Positions 1 to 16,360 of a stretch of 64,000 nucleotides of DNA are shown piece after piece; positions within the stretch are counted from its first letter, which is position 1; each line of letters opens with the position of its first letter. The translations under genes and the position numbers were made by a program. Origin of the DNA: Amoebidium appalachense (taxonomy: Eukaryota > Ichthyosporea); contig CAVNZM010000014.1 of assembly GCA_963693365.1 (NCBI GenBank), positions 2,046,001-2,110,000 on the forward strand, written 5' to 3'. The notes under the pieces were generated by a model that was not told where the DNA came from, searched no databases, and was given only the letters and a program-made list of their open reading frames with translations.

Positions 1-157
1 ATCAATTGTCATTACATTATCTTCTTCCACCCCCCCCCCCCCCCCCTCCCCCCTCCCCCCACCCCCCCTCACACACACGCGCGCGCGGGCGCACCCACCC
101 ACCCACCCTTTTTTTCCCCCTTGCATCTGTCTTCCCCCCGCCCCCCCTCCCCCCCCC

Positions 158-188
<31 letters not shown>

Positions 189-334
189 GAAATGACTGTC
201 TTTTTGGTGTGTGTATTATGGTTTAGCACTTGGCACTCTCTTATGATGTGTAGCAATTTTCTATTTTGACTTCGGTTATGCCTGCGACAATGATGGTAGT
301 TTCGTATTGTATGCTCTGTACGTACACGTAGGAT

Positions 335-365
<31 letters not shown>

Positions 366-1041
366 ACACACGTGCACTCACATGCACATACACGCGTGGG
401 TACACATATACACACACACACGACTCATACACACACGTACACACACACCACACGTACACAACACATATACGCACACCCACACACACGCACGTGCGCGTGC
501 GCGCACCAAACACCCAAACCGACAATTTATAAGAAGTGGAATTTGATCCATGTGCTTGCATGCACGAACGTACACACACACACACCGATATGGGTACACG
601 TGATCAACACACACGTGGTGCTAGTAGCTAATCTATAAACAAATCATCATAGCTTTGTATCACGATTCTGCGTGTTTTTTTTTTTTTTTTGGTTTGTTTT
701 GTTTCACTCCAGTGTGTAGATCAGTTCTTGTTTGTGAGGCGAAGTAAGAGAAATCCGTTGTATCGCGAGAATGTATGAATGACAGTTTTAACAGTATTTG
801 GACGGAAAGTAGCTTTAAAATTAAGGCTTAAAAACGTATCTGGATACTGGTTCTCATTCCTAACTGATAGCAAATTCGGTATAGTGTCCCTCTGCGGACA
901 TGCGGAATAAAAATGTGCATCTTCAAAGATTTTATTGGGATACTCGATCTCGAGCTCCGAATATTGTACATGGGTGCACATTAGGTAGAATGATATTTGA
1001 CGATGTGTGCATGATCGGCACGGAATTTTGCATTCTGTGCT

Positions 1042-1123
<82 letters not shown>

Positions 1124-1372
1124 CGCGCGCGCGTGCGTTAGACCAGCAATCAAAATCTGGGGCTGAGGTGACCCCACAAGCCACTGCAGCCCAGGACAGA
1201 GAAAAAGAGCTTGAAGCGTAGGTTCCCATATTTCTTTGCAGTAAAACTCTTTCACTTCTCGCCCTTTTCCTCTTTTGCCCCCCAAGTACCCTACGCTTGG
1301 TTTCCCCCCCCCCCCTCCCCCTCTCCACCTTTTCCTCTCTCCTCAGTTCCACATGTCACTTTCCCCCCTTCA

Positions 1373-1403
<31 letters not shown>

Positions 1404-2210
1404 TTCCCCCCTTCTCACCACAGATTTACTACACATGCATACACAACACGCCGTCCGGGATATGGATGTATGTACCGTGAAAAACACGGAGTTGATATAC
1501 AACAGCACGTGTGTGTGTGTGTGTGTCTGTGTGTGTGCTTGTGTCTGTGTGTGTGTGCGCGCGCGTGTGCGTGTGCGTGCGTGTGTGTGTGTGTGTGTGT
1601 GTGTGTTTGTGTGTTTGTTTGTGTCTGTAGGAGTCTTTGTCTGTATCTGTGTGTCAAATGCATGCGCGCTAGTGCGTATCTGCCTGTCTGAGTGTGAGCG
1701 CGCACTCCTTAGCGTACGCCGCATGTGGTTGTGAATTGCACATTGTTTGTATGCGAGTACATGTGTGAATGTGTGTACTTGTTTGTAGTAGTACGATGCT
1801 GCACTTGCAAGCCAGCTCTCACAATCTTATGGAATTCATCGGAACATTTTATTGTGGGAGTTTTCAATGCTGTGCAGACTCTTTGCTGGTGTCCGCAAAA
1901 GTGTTAGCTAACCAACAAACTAGTTGAATCCATGCTGTGGCCTCTAGTCACGTATCCGATATTCGCGTCACTCTATGTACGTATCGGAATATTATTCCGT
2001 TCTTTGTCACATATTATTCCGTTCTTTGTCAAGTAAAATTTAAAATATGTTCGGCATGCCACAACCAGTAGCATGTCCTAGCCATTGCATACAAAAAAAA
2101 AATACAGTAAAAGTTAAAAATTGATGTTAACAACAATCATCCCCATGGGCTAAACCACTTGTTTCGTACGGTAACCCATTTTCAGACAAATATTTACAAT
2201 TTACGCAAAT
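1..2210. repeat. Gene-free simple-repeat spacer
   Basis: No credible gene is seen here. The stretch holds poly-C/CT and an A-tract (about 30-190), CA/CG-rich DNA (about 330-510), a (GT)n array (about 1044-1114), a C-rich tract (about 1300-1410) and an interrupted GT/GC tract (about 1507-1650). The long open frames crossing it translate only to Thr-His, Cys-Val or poly-Pro and are products of the repeats. Positions 1725-2210 are ordinary AT-balanced DNA just beyond the 3' end of the nucleoside-transporter gene and may contain its 3' UTR. Confidence 0.8.
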
Positions 2211-3602
2211 TTACGCAAACGGATTTCCACCGCAGTTGATAGCCTTGGAGCCAAACGACGCCAAGCTGCCAGTCAGAAGGCCAAAAATCAAACACGTGGT
2301 CACGATACTGTTTGCAACGGGGCGCTCGTGTCCCTTCACAGACGCGGGTGTGTAGTGCATGGCCGCATGGAAAACGTACCCGTTGGAAAGACCCAGAATA
2401 ATCTGGAAAGTAATAGGCCACGCGTCGTTCATGAACACCTTGGGCATTTGAGAGTCGACGAAAGTCGCAGTCGCCGCGTCATAACATTTTCCGTTACACA
2501 TGAGGAAGAGGGGGAGGAGGATTGTACGAAGGAAGGAAAGAGGTGCAACCCATGACCGTGGGCAGAGAATGAGCGGGGTGATAATACGACCGATAACGTC
2601 AAAAAGGTTGAAGAAGAGGAAAACGTAAACGGGCACCCACATGTCGCCGAAAAACCGGGAGGTGGACTGGGTGAGCGGGGCAACGGACATGGGAAGGACG
2701 GGGAAAATCATGAGCGTCATGCAGAAGTTGTACCACACGGCGAAAGACAAATCAAGTGTTTTGCGAATGATGTGCAAGAAACGAGCCGTGCTGACTTCAC
2801 CGGCGGCTTCACCTTCCTCTTCGCATTTCTCTTGTTCCTGTGCTACTGAGTCTAACTTAACTGACATTTGGTATGCATACCAGTAACGGAAAACCTCCGA
2901 ATTGATAAGCATCTGGTAGTTGATGAGGCATAGAACCAGGAGAGCGATAGACGTTGCGAAAAACGCGCAAGCGGCGGTTTGGATGTCGGTGGCGCCAAGC
3001 AGGGTGAAAATATTGATCATGGAAATGGTTACACCACCCCATGCCTCTCCCTGCACTGCCCAACCGGTATATTCGTCCGGGAGAAACGCGACGACGGAGT
3101 AAACACCGGGCTCCTGGAAACCGATGCACACAGAGCAGATAATAATGAGCGAGATGGTGATGTAGAAAAACGTGTCCCCGTGGGCAGCGTCGACATAGAC
3201 CAGCGCGAGGTGGACAATGAAAATCACGATTTCGATTATGATGGGGATAGAAACACGCGAGTGAAGACCGAGCTTGTGTTGCATGCGTGAAAACCCACCG
3301 GAGGTGAAAAAAAGAATACTGCAGTTGATGAACGTGAAGTAGTTCATGTAGTTGCCCATGAACTCTGAGCCCTGAAGCTTGTAACTCCAGTAGTTTGTTA
3401 TCGTCAAGCATGCGTTCCAGGGCAGAAGCATGCCCAAACCCTGAAGGAGGAACCCGATTTTGACGAGGTTATAGCGATCAACAGGTGGGTCAACATTTGC
3501 GGAAGATACAATGGCGTGGTTGGTGTCGAGTTCTGCGCCCATAGGTTTGCTGTCTGCCTTCAGCGGCGAGACAGAGTGAGTGGTTTCTGTAACGAGCTCC
3601 AT
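2211..3602 (-). CDS. Equilibrative nucleoside transporter (SLC29/ENT family)
   Basis: Single-exon gene of 463 aa, the usual ENT size (about 400-480 aa). ENT proteins move nucleosides or nucleobases across the plasma or organelle membrane, either by facilitated diffusion or coupled to protons. The sequence shows a short hydrophilic N-terminus, about 11 hydrophobic segments, the TM1 signature LLPWNACLTITNYW (residues 59-72), a Glu-rich cytosolic loop after the sixth segment (about 250-275), and the family block RFFGDMW followed by FNLFDVIGR (about 316-339). LSNGYVFHAAMHYTP (405-419) matches the conserved late-TM region, and a GLLTGSLASF end segment follows. The start was taken at the Met encoded at 3602 because homology begins soon after. 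The frame stays open upstream to 3974, but that extension is low-complexity and looks like 5' UTR or promoter. Substrate and ion coupling cannot be read from the sequence. The absence of introns contrasts with the three long split genes downstream. Confidence 0.9.
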   Translation of the reverse strand: MELVTETTHSVSPLKADSKPMGAELDTNHAIVSSANVDPPVDRYNLVKIGFLLQGLGMLLPWNACLTITNYWSYKLQGSEFMGNYMNYFTFINCSILFFTSGGFSRMQHKLGLHSRVSIPIIIEIVIFIVHLALVYVDAAHGDTFFYITISLIIICSVCIGFQEPGVYSVVAFLPDEYTGWAVQGEAWGGVTISMINIFTLLGATDIQTAACAFFATSIALLVLCLINYQMLINSEVFRYWYAYQMSVKLDSVAQEQEKCEEEGEAAGEVSTARFLHIIRKTLDLSFAVWYNFCMTLMIFPVLPMSVAPLTQSTSRFFGDMWVPVYVFLFFNLFDVIGRIITPLILCPRSWVAPLSFLRTILLPLFLMCNGKCYDAATATFVDSQMPKVFMNDAWPITFQIILGLSNGYVFHAAMHYTPASVKGHERPVANSIVTTCLIFGLLTGSLASFGSKAINCGGNPFA

Positions 3603-8461
<4,859 letters not shown>

Positions 8462-8469
8462 GTTTTCGG

Positions 8470-10926
8470 TTTTTAATTCGCTCTCGCAACCGCTTGGTAT
8501 GATGATTGTGTGAGTGCATTGAAATCATTGGGGCGTATGGGTCCGAATATAGTTATCACACCACCGGAGGAGGTTACGGATACAGCGAAGTATTTGGATG
8601 ATTATTATGGCGGCCTTTTTGCGAAACCCAACCTACCCGATCCGGCCTTTCCGTATATGTCCCAACCACCGGCGTGGCCCGCAGATACCACATTTCCAGG
8701 TGAGGTAGAAAGTTATTTTAATTCTTCTCATGCTTCTCATGTCCGCAAGGCTATTGGGCAACTTGCTTGGCGCAAAGCATGCGGACCGGATGCGTTACCG
8801 TGCGCGCTGTTTAAGGCGCTGTGCCCGCCTCCTAACCCACACAAGCAGAAGCGTGGTGAGGATCCCCCTTCACCTTTTGCGTATCTTGTTAGTGGGTTAT
8901 TTTTAGCCCTCTGCGAATCCGGTGTTGTTCCGGCCGGATGGCTCGAAACGGTGGTTAACCCAATCCGAAAGAAGACGTCGCACAGACCAATCGAATATTT
9001 CCGCCCCGTGGCTTTGAAGAATGTGTTTCGACGCCTTTTTGATAAGTGTCTTCTGTATGCCTTTTCCGGACATGAGCGCCTTAAACCGATTTTTTCGTTC
9101 TCGTGCCTACAAGGGGGTTTCGTTAAGTTAAATGCATACTCCTGCTACGGGCACGCGCTACTCCTGCATGATTCCATGGTCTCGGGCGCGCGGCATGTGG
9201 TGTTCATCGACCTTAAGAACGCCTACGACAGTGTTATTCCTCGCCTTCACTCGCGTAAGCGGGCGGCCTGCTCGGAGGCTGTGGCATAAGTTAGCCGCTC
9301 GGGGACTTCCATACGGGAAAGGGCGCATTCTGCAGGCCCTCTTCGACACCACATTCGGCCAAGCTATTCTTAATGGTGGACACACTCCTGGATTCACCCG
9401 CACGCGCGGTCTTTTGCAAGGCTCGCTGTTGAGCCCGGCTTTGTTTAACACATTTATTGACGATCTTGCTCTCGAACTCGAGTAATTTTACGATCCATTC
9501 GCCTGCACCATCCCGTCACTATTCTTTGCAGACGACATTGCCCTCGTCCCATCGTCCGAGCAGACAATCCATCGCATGCTCGGTTTGGTGGACGGATGGT
9601 GCGAGCGTAATATAGTTAAGGTGGGCATTACCAAATGTGGCACCTTCTCGGCATCAGCGAAACTTCAGCTATCCAATCGAGATATCCCAATCGTCCCGGC
9701 ATACAAATATCTGGGCATTCCTTTCACAGCAGCGGAAATCGACTTTCGGCATATCCTATCCGAACGAATCGCCCGGGCTCGCGCAGAGTTGCGGGTTAGC
9801 AGTGTTATTCCTGATGTAACCGTCGTCCACCCGGTTAATCGTCTTCATCTATATCACGTATTTCTGCAACCTACATCTGAATATGGTCTCCCATTGTTGG
9901 CCGTGGCTCCACCTGCCGCTAAGAGCCCTTGCGAGTTTGATTCGTTTCAAATGGAGCGCCTGCATTTCATATCGGGCACCCTTACAACCTTCAATTGTAT
10001 CGCGCCAAGTTGTTGCTTTTTGGGCTTACTACAGCCCGTGCTCGGATGTTTGAGTTACCTCTTCGGTTTTCTTTGCACCTTTCTCGCTTAACTACCCAAC
10101 ATCCTCTTCTCGTTACTTTTTTCACCACCGATTGACTCACCTATACCACCATATCAAGCACGCACAGACACCCAATAACCCATACAGACTCTTTTCCATC
10201 ATCCTCTTTCTATTCGTCCGTATAGATCTCCTTTATTTTTCGATCTGCAGATAGTGGGTGAGTATCGCACATTTTATCACGAAGTTTGGTCCACTTTAGA
10301 TCCTCAGGAAAAGCAAATCAATGATATTCCACAGCATCCTATTGATGTGTTTTTACGTTCTCTTAGGCTCTCCCTGTATGGTTCTTTTGGGCCGCTAGCA
10401 AGTAGCATTCCTTTCCATATTAGGAAACCTACGTCTCTGTCTGATTATTGTATTTCCCTGCCCAAGCTCAATGTTGCTTGGGCGGCCTTACACTGGCGTA
10501 TTAATCATGTATTTCATAACCGTAGCTGTCACTTCTGTGATACTAGATTCGATAGAAAGCACTTAGACCGATGTAGCATGTTAATCCAGATTGTTCCAGC
10601 TTCTGTTCGGCTGCAGGCATTTACCCGCTCTCCCAATATCACTACCTTAGACTTTCTGTTGAATTGCAAAAAGTTTGATATTTTCTCAGCAGTTTACTCT
10701 TGCATGGCTAATAACTTAGCAATTGTTGACTTCCGTAGTTGAGCTCATACGCGTGCAGCTTTTAGCATGTCTTACTGTATAATTCTCGTTTTTGGTATAT
10801 CTCATTGAATATCCGGTGGAGCTATCTCAGCGACTATCTCGTTGTGTCTATGACAACTGTACATATATCCATTCTTAGCCCTGTCTGATGCCCCGATCGA
10901 AATAAAATTCATTATAAAAAAAAAAA
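8470..10926 (+). mobile_element. Decayed non-LTR (LINE-type) retrotransposon
   Basis: The element is delimited by reverse-transcriptase homology starting near 8510 and by a 3' end with AATAAA (10901-10906) followed by an A-run to 10926. An 8-bp direct repeat, GTTTTCGG, sits at 8462-8469 and 10927-10934 on either side and is a candidate target-site duplication, although it is short. The coding region carries several frameshifts and at least one in-frame stop, so this copy cannot be autonomous. It does not share its 3' end with the other element family seen at 6.1 and 17 kb, so two families are present. Confidence 0.75.
8510..10742 (+). pseudogene. Non-LTR retrotransposon reverse transcriptase, broken
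   Basis: Recognisable RT blocks appear in order across several frames: KACGPDALP (finger region), RPIEYFRPVALKNVFRRLFDK-like motif 2a, QGGF, then FIDLKNAYDSV (motif A, catalytic Asp, about 9200-9240). A frameshift follows near 9245. Next come GLLQGSLLSPALFN (motif B), an in-frame TAA at 9483-9485, and FFADDIALV (motif C, about 9525-9551). Another frameshift near 9985 precedes a frame reading LYRAKLLLFGLTTARARMF. The last open piece (10254-10742) contains a C-X2-C-X7-H-X4-C knuckle (CHFCDTRFDRKHLDRC) typical of C-terminal zinc-binding regions of LINE polyproteins. The lesions are what a dead copy shows; an RT still working elsewhere in the genome would have supplied the machinery. The clade is not identifiable by eye. 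Confidence 0.8.
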
Positions 10927-10934
10927 GTTTTCGG

Positions 10935-11301
10935 ACTCAAGCGAAATGAGGTACGGGTTGTACAAAGGGATGTCACAGTGTCGCGGATCACAATAGATAG
11001 GCCTGGGCGAGGTGTTGAATGATTGCCGTTTTTTTTCCTTAAAAAAAAAAAAAGGTTGGAGCGACATATGCGATGGAGTTCGTGCACATATGTGTGTGCA
11101 GGGCGCCGGACCGGGTGTGTGTGTATTACTTAGCTATAGTGTGGGGATGCAAGGTAGTGGTGGTGGTGGTAGTGTTGGGTGGTGGCGGCGCCGGAGGGGG
11201 GGGGGGACAAAGGGGATGATCGATCGAGTGTGTGTGTGTGCTCATAGTGGGTGTATACCAGTATTGTGTGTGTGCGTACGTGTGTGTGTGTGTGTGTGCG
11301 A

Positions 11302-11340
<39 letters not shown>

Positions 11341-11384
11341 TTTTCGTGTGTGTGTGTGCACGCGCGGGCATGCGGGCGACTTGT

Positions 11385-11457
<73 letters not shown>

Positions 11458-11830
11458 ATGTGTGCGCGCAAGGTGAGCTCGAGAGGGAAGGGATGGGAGG
11501 GGGGTGATCTGACTTAACACAAACATAGTATTCACATATGCACTGTATGGATGGTGTACCTCCCTTTTTTCATGCTCTCCCCATTTTTGCTCACCTTTAA
11601 ATCTCTTTGTTCCTGCGCCCCATTCTGCACAATAGCTCTCCTAAGTACGTCCAATACAAACTCAATACCCTTTGTTGTTCAAAAACGAAATACCGTTTCT
11701 TGAACATTTTCACATTCAACCATGTGAAACATGTGCATTCATGTGTAGTTTTGATTTCACCTGGCAGTGTTTGCTTTCATTTTCATCCATGAATTGACAA
11801 TTTGCAAAAGGGGCAGCGGATATGTGGCGG

Positions 11831-11878
<48 letters not shown>

Positions 11879-11963
11879 CGTGTTTGTGTATGTGTGCGTG
11901 TGCGCGGGCGCACGGCACGTGTGGTGTTTGTGTGTGTGTGTGTGCTGAGTGTGGGTAACGGGG

Positions 11964-12003
<40 letters not shown>

Positions 12004-12091
12004 GGGAGGGAATGCAAAGCGTTGCACAATGGAACTGCGACCAGGGCAGATGAAGAGATGCCCTGGATCCCCCGGGGGGAGGGGGCGGGGG

Positions 12092-12126
<35 letters not shown>

Positions 12127-12504
12127 GGGGTTAAACAGGCATAAACGAATCTATTCAGTGTTTGGCCATTACTGATTCTTAGCAATCTTACAAACACTAT
12201 ATATGGTGCCTCTACAGACACCCAATGCTATATAAAAACATTTATATACTGTAACACACGAGACACAACAATAGTCATAACTCTACGGTGTATTAGGTAA
12301 AAAAAAACTCACTCAGATCCAAAAAATTGTGTGTGTGTGTGTGGGTACATAGGGTTAATAACTAGTAAAACTCACGCAGATCCAAAAAATTGTGTGTGTG
12401 TGTGTGGGTACATAGGGTTAATAGTGTCAATCAGCAGCTCTATATAATAAATCACTCTTGAATAGTTGAAAATGAGTTTCGTACATCCGTGTGTGCATGC
12501 ATGT

Positions 12505-12543
<39 letters not shown>

Positions 12544-13013
12544 CGCGCGCGTGCGTGCGTGCGCTTGTCGGCGATCTATGGTCTGTGTGTAAACTCAATG
12601 TATACCAATCAGCAGGAGCTAGCATTCTAGAAACTGCAGAAGCAAAAATAATATTAAAAAAAAAAAAAAAAAAAAAAAAGGAAAGAAAGAAAGAAAGAAA
12701 AAAAGCCATCTGCTACAGATAGAAATTGCTGGCATAGAGACACAAGTCAAAAGAAGATGAGGGATCGACGCAGGGAGGAGTGGGTGGGGGGGTGGGTGGG
12801 TGGGTGGCGGGGGGGAGGGGGGAGGGAGGGAGGGAGGGAGATGGTGGTGGTGGGGGGGGGGGGGGGGGGGGGGGGGGAAGGAAGAGAACGAGGGGGGGGG
12901 GGGGGGGGGGGGGAGGGAGGGGGGGAGAGGGGGGGGGGGGGGAAGGCGAGAGAGAGTGAGAGAGAGAGAGAAAGTGTTAAAAGAGAAACAATCTGCTTGG
13001 AGCACAGCCTTTT
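10935..13013. repeat. Gene-free GT-rich and G-rich spacer
   Basis: No gene is seen. Contents: interrupted (GT)n at about 11230-11460 and 11834-11940, poly-G runs at about 11960-12002 and 12080-12124, a 63-bp tandem duplication at 12304-12424, GT/GC at about 12490-12570, an A-run with GAAA repeats at about 12655-12705, and G-rich DNA at 12780-12945. The stretch 11520-11760 is unremarkable unique DNA. Confidence 0.75.
12304..12424. repeat. Two-copy 63-bp tandem duplication
   Basis: Two near-identical units start at about 12304 and 12367. Each reads AAAACTCAC(T/G)CAGATCC, then AAAAAATTG, a short (TG)n run and GGGTACATAGGGTTAATA. They differ by about one base in the aligned part, so the duplication is recent. 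Confidence 0.85.
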
Positions 13014-14138
13014 CTATCCGCTCCCTACCCCATGTCTTTTAAGCAGGTGAACCCTCAAATTCTGCAGTGAACTATAAGCGCCATCACACCCAGGTTGTGT
13101 GCATGTGTATGGCCTCTCCTTTGTGTGCCTTTGCATGTGCCGTTTCACATGTTGCGCCGAGACGGATGAATACCCACACCCCGGGACGGTGCATTTGTGT
13201 GGTCTTTCTCCCGTGTGAATCTTCAAGTGGCCCTTCAGCCCCTTTGGGGTGCGAAATTTTGCCGTGCACGCTGGATATGTGCACTGATGTACTCTTTCCC
13301 CATGCACGCTCATGTGTGCGTCTAACAACTTTTCCATGAAAAACGCCTTGTCGCATCCTTCGACCGGGCAAACAAACGGTCTCTGCTCCTCTGGCGTGAG
13401 ACCCGAATGAACTTCGACAACATGTCTGTTCATGCGATATCTTGTTGGGAACCCCTCGTTGCATCCTTCCTCCGGACACACGAATGCACTTTCTCCTGTG
13501 TGCTTACACATGTGCCTGGAAAACTCGAAACGTCTGTTTGTCTTGTACTCGCAACCTGGATGCTCGCAGATAAATTCGTATGTGGTCAAGTGCTTAATCG
13601 TGTGTTTTTTAAGGTTTTTCTCGGTCGCACAAGTAAAATCACACCCGGGGTGTGTGCACTTGAACGGTCTCTCGCCCGTGTGCCGACGCACATGGTCTTC
13701 AAATTTCACCGTAACACTCGTCTCAAAACCACATTCAAACGGGCAACAGAAATAATTACGCGGCTTTTTGGTTTCTTTCTTGTTCGGTGCCTCCACAAAA
13801 ACTGGTTCTACCGGCTTTCTCTTATTAAATCCCGGTATTTCAATCCTGTTTTCGGGGGGTTGATAAGCAGGCATGAACATGGGTACAAGAGCCCCACCCT
13901 GCTCTTCTGGCTCCCCGATCTGTGTTTCATGTTCTGGATACGCCTGGAAAAAACCATCCGTCTCCGTTTTTCCTCCATCCTCCCCTCCAGCTACTACGGG
14001 CACTTCGACAAATCCGCAGCCGTGGCAGTGTGGGCAGGGCTGCCGCTCAACTCGTATCACTCTGGGAGGATTATTTCCATGTTCTTTCCCTTGCCAGCCA
14101 ACGGGGCGGGTGGACTTTGAATGTGTGCGGGTGACCAT
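13014..14138 (-). CDS. C2H2 zinc-finger protein, eight fingers (TFIIIA-like)
   Basis: An intact single-exon frame of 374 aa. Residues 131-371 form eight C2H2 fingers of the C-X4-C-X12-H-X3/4-H type with TGERPF-like linkers (for example CTHPGCDF, CTVPGCGY, CTQPGCDG), the layout used by TFIIIA and similar nucleic-acid-binding proteins. A long finger 4 to 5 linker contains the segment SGLTPEEQRPFVC. The N-terminal 120 residues are hydrophilic and include CPHCHGCGFVEVP (35-47), a CXXC-X-GXG mini-motif also found in the neighbouring paralog. The protein probably acts in the nucleus on DNA or RNA; targets are unknown. The start Met at 14138 is the first in frame and lies about 0.8 kb from the divergent paralog. 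The gene sits just beyond a G-rich repeat tract at its 3' end. The fingers are certain, the orthology is not. Confidence 0.9.
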   Translation of the reverse strand: MVTRTHSKSTRPVGWQGKEHGNNPPRVIRVERQPCPHCHGCGFVEVPVVAGGEDGGKTETDGFFQAYPEHETQIGEPEEQGGALVPMFMPAYQPPENRIEIPGFNKRKPVEPVFVEAPNKKETKKPRNYFCCPFECGFETSVTVKFEDHVRRHTGERPFKCTHPGCDFTCATEKNLKKHTIKHLTTYEFICEHPGCEYKTNRRFEFSRHMCKHTGESAFVCPEEGCNEGFPTRYRMNRHVVEVHSGLTPEEQRPFVCPVEGCDKAFFMEKLLDAHMSVHGERVHQCTYPACTAKFRTPKGLKGHLKIHTGERPHKCTVPGCGYSSVSAQHVKRHMQRHTKERPYTCTQPGCDGAYSSLQNLRVHLLKRHGVGSG

Positions 14139-14978
14139 CCTTGCTAGAAAAACTGCTTGTCAGCAAAGAACACGTAAAAGGAAAAGTTATGAAGATGTAA
14201 CAATAGTGATGATGTTTGAGCGTGTGTTTTGAATGTGCTTGTGTGCTGGTGTTGGCATACAGCAACGAAGTAAAGAAAGTTGCTTGCCTTTTGGAGTGTA
14301 CTAAAAAAAAAAAAAGAGGTAATTTTGCTGTTGCTTGCATGTATGGGTGTTTTGCATGTGCGTACGTACACACTTGTTGGACTTTTTGGGAGTGCATGAC
14401 TCGACCGAGGGGGGAGCTAATCAAAAAAGCACCAAATTTCATATACAAATTGATCTCTTTCATATTTCAACTTGACAGTTTTTAAAACCCTACGACCGAT
14501 TCAGGGGGGCATACTCCCTAGATTCTCGTTTGTCGGTTACATGATTTTGCGTAAAAAGGTATCTTCGTTTCCTGTGCTGACACGTACTGACTGATTTTTC
14601 CTTCCTTCTTCGCAGCCATCTTTTCCCCGCAGTCTTTTTTCTTCGCAGCCTTCCTTCTTCCCAGCAGTCACTTCGCGTACACAGATAAGCATTGTCATAA
14701 CTAGCGAGACATTTCTGCTGAGGTAGGAAGGAGAATGAGGCATCACCTCAGTAGGTGGTAGTTTCCTGTGCGCGTCTGAGTCAGTTTTGCCCTCAGTTAG
14801 AAACAGTAGCCTTTTTTGCTAACACGCGCTGCACAGTTAGATTATATATACACGCGCATAACTATCAGAGTCAAAGCACACAAAGTGCTGTCTTTTATGA
14901 AAGAGGAATCTGTTTAACACACACTGTTTGGTGAAAGTATACATACCCACATATAACTATCAGAAGCAAACATACAGC
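14139..14978. promoter_or_regulatory. Shared divergent spacer between zinc-finger paralogs
   Basis: This 840-bp region separates two oppositely transcribed zinc-finger paralogs, so it must hold both promoters if both are or were expressed. A short direct repeat around TATAACTATCAGA appears at about 14857-14880 and 14950-14972 just upstream of the right-hand start, and CTTCGCAGCC-like repeats lie at about 14606-14660. No TATA box is clearly placed. Confidence 0.4.
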
Positions 14979-16360
14979 ATGTTTTCTGCACGGGCACAAG
15001 TTTGGAGCGGGCAGGGGAGGGAGAAGCGTGGGGCAGGGAAGGATCCGGAGACACGCACGAAGCGGCAGGTATGTCCTCACTGCCAAGGGTGTGGATATGT
15101 GGACGTGCCTGTGAGCGGAGAACGGGAAGAGGAAGAGGGCAACACACAAAACGACCAACACGATGTTCGGGAAGAGGGAAATCCTAGCGAGAAGCAAGAG
15201 AGGGAGGAGCCAACGACTGAACAAGTTAACATCAGTAACGATAACGTCAGCGAAGGGCACGCTGAATCTGGTGGGGAGGAGACGGAGGAAGCTTCACTGC
15301 CAGACAGGGACGCCATGGTTATTGACGCACAGCCGGATTTCTCACTCTTTCACTGGAAGCGTACTCCTGGAATAGAGCTACCGAGATCATATCAGCCCCT
15401 CCCAACGGTTGTTGCTGCTCTCGTCAGCAAAGAACCACCAACAGGGAAGGATGCGACTATGAACTGTCCATATGACTGCGGGTATGTGGCAACGAACAAG
15501 CGGAGGTATGAGATACACGTACGCAAGCACACGGGCGAGCGGCCGTTTCCATGTAGCTACGAGGGTGTCAGCGACATTTTTACGATGAAAAATGGGTTCA
15601 GGATGCACATGAAAACCCACACGAAAAAGAAGACATATGTTTGCACGTTCTCGGCTGTGACTTCTTAACTAACGTCAAGGCGGAATTTGAGCTTCATATG
15701 GCACGGCACACAGGGGAGAAACCCTTTGGTTGTTCGCACGAAGGATGCACGGAGAGATTCACTTCCCAGCCCCGGTTAAGAAACCATGTTAGAGAGGTAC
15801 ATTTGAAACTCCCCCCGGAGGAGCTGAAACCCTTCACATGTTTAAAAGAGGGATGTGGAAAGTCGTTTGTGCTGAGGAGATATCTCAGAGAACACGCTGA
15901 AACACATAACGATAGAATATATGCGTGCACGTTTCCAAACTACAATGCCATGTTTCGTACACAGGTTAGTCTGCATAGCCACGAACTAATTCACACGGGA
16001 AACAAGCGGCATAAGTGCATGTTTGCTGGGTGTGATTATGCTGCCACACACAAACATAAGATTACTTTACACATGCGTACCCACACGGGGGATAAGCCCT
16101 ATAAGTGCGAGTATGAAGGATGTGATGCTGCTTTCGCTGCGCGGCATAACATGACTTTGCACATGCGCAGACACCACAACCACGATTGTTGGGCATGGAT
16201 ATTGTCTGAAGGGGTTGCTTGGCTGTGGGGGTTTTTTTTGTTCGGCTGGGTGACTGTTCGTGCGTATGCATGTATCATCCGATGGTGTGTACATAATCAA
16301 GTTATCCACAAGTCTGTACACATAAGTAATTTGAGTGAGAGAAAGAGTGTGAATAATTGA
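14979..16360 (+). pseudogene. C2H2 zinc-finger paralog with frameshift and lost Cys
   Basis: This is a diverged copy of the zinc-finger gene at 13014-14138, placed head to head with it. It starts MFSARAQVW at 14979 and keeps the N-terminal motif CPHCQGCGYVDVP and the finger order, including the long linker LKLPPEELKPFTC between fingers 4 and 5. The frame breaks at about 15645-15655 inside finger 3, where one base appears missing. The upstream frame stops at 15668, and the downstream frame restores HMARHTGEKPF and runs to 16360. Further damage: finger 2 reads CSYEGVSD and finger 6 TFPNYNAMF, each having lost the second zinc-binding Cys. The last finger is followed by about 55 residues with no similarity to the paralog. 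A single sequencing error could explain the frameshift but not the two lost cysteines, so I call it a pseudogene or a decaying gene. Confidence 0.75.
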
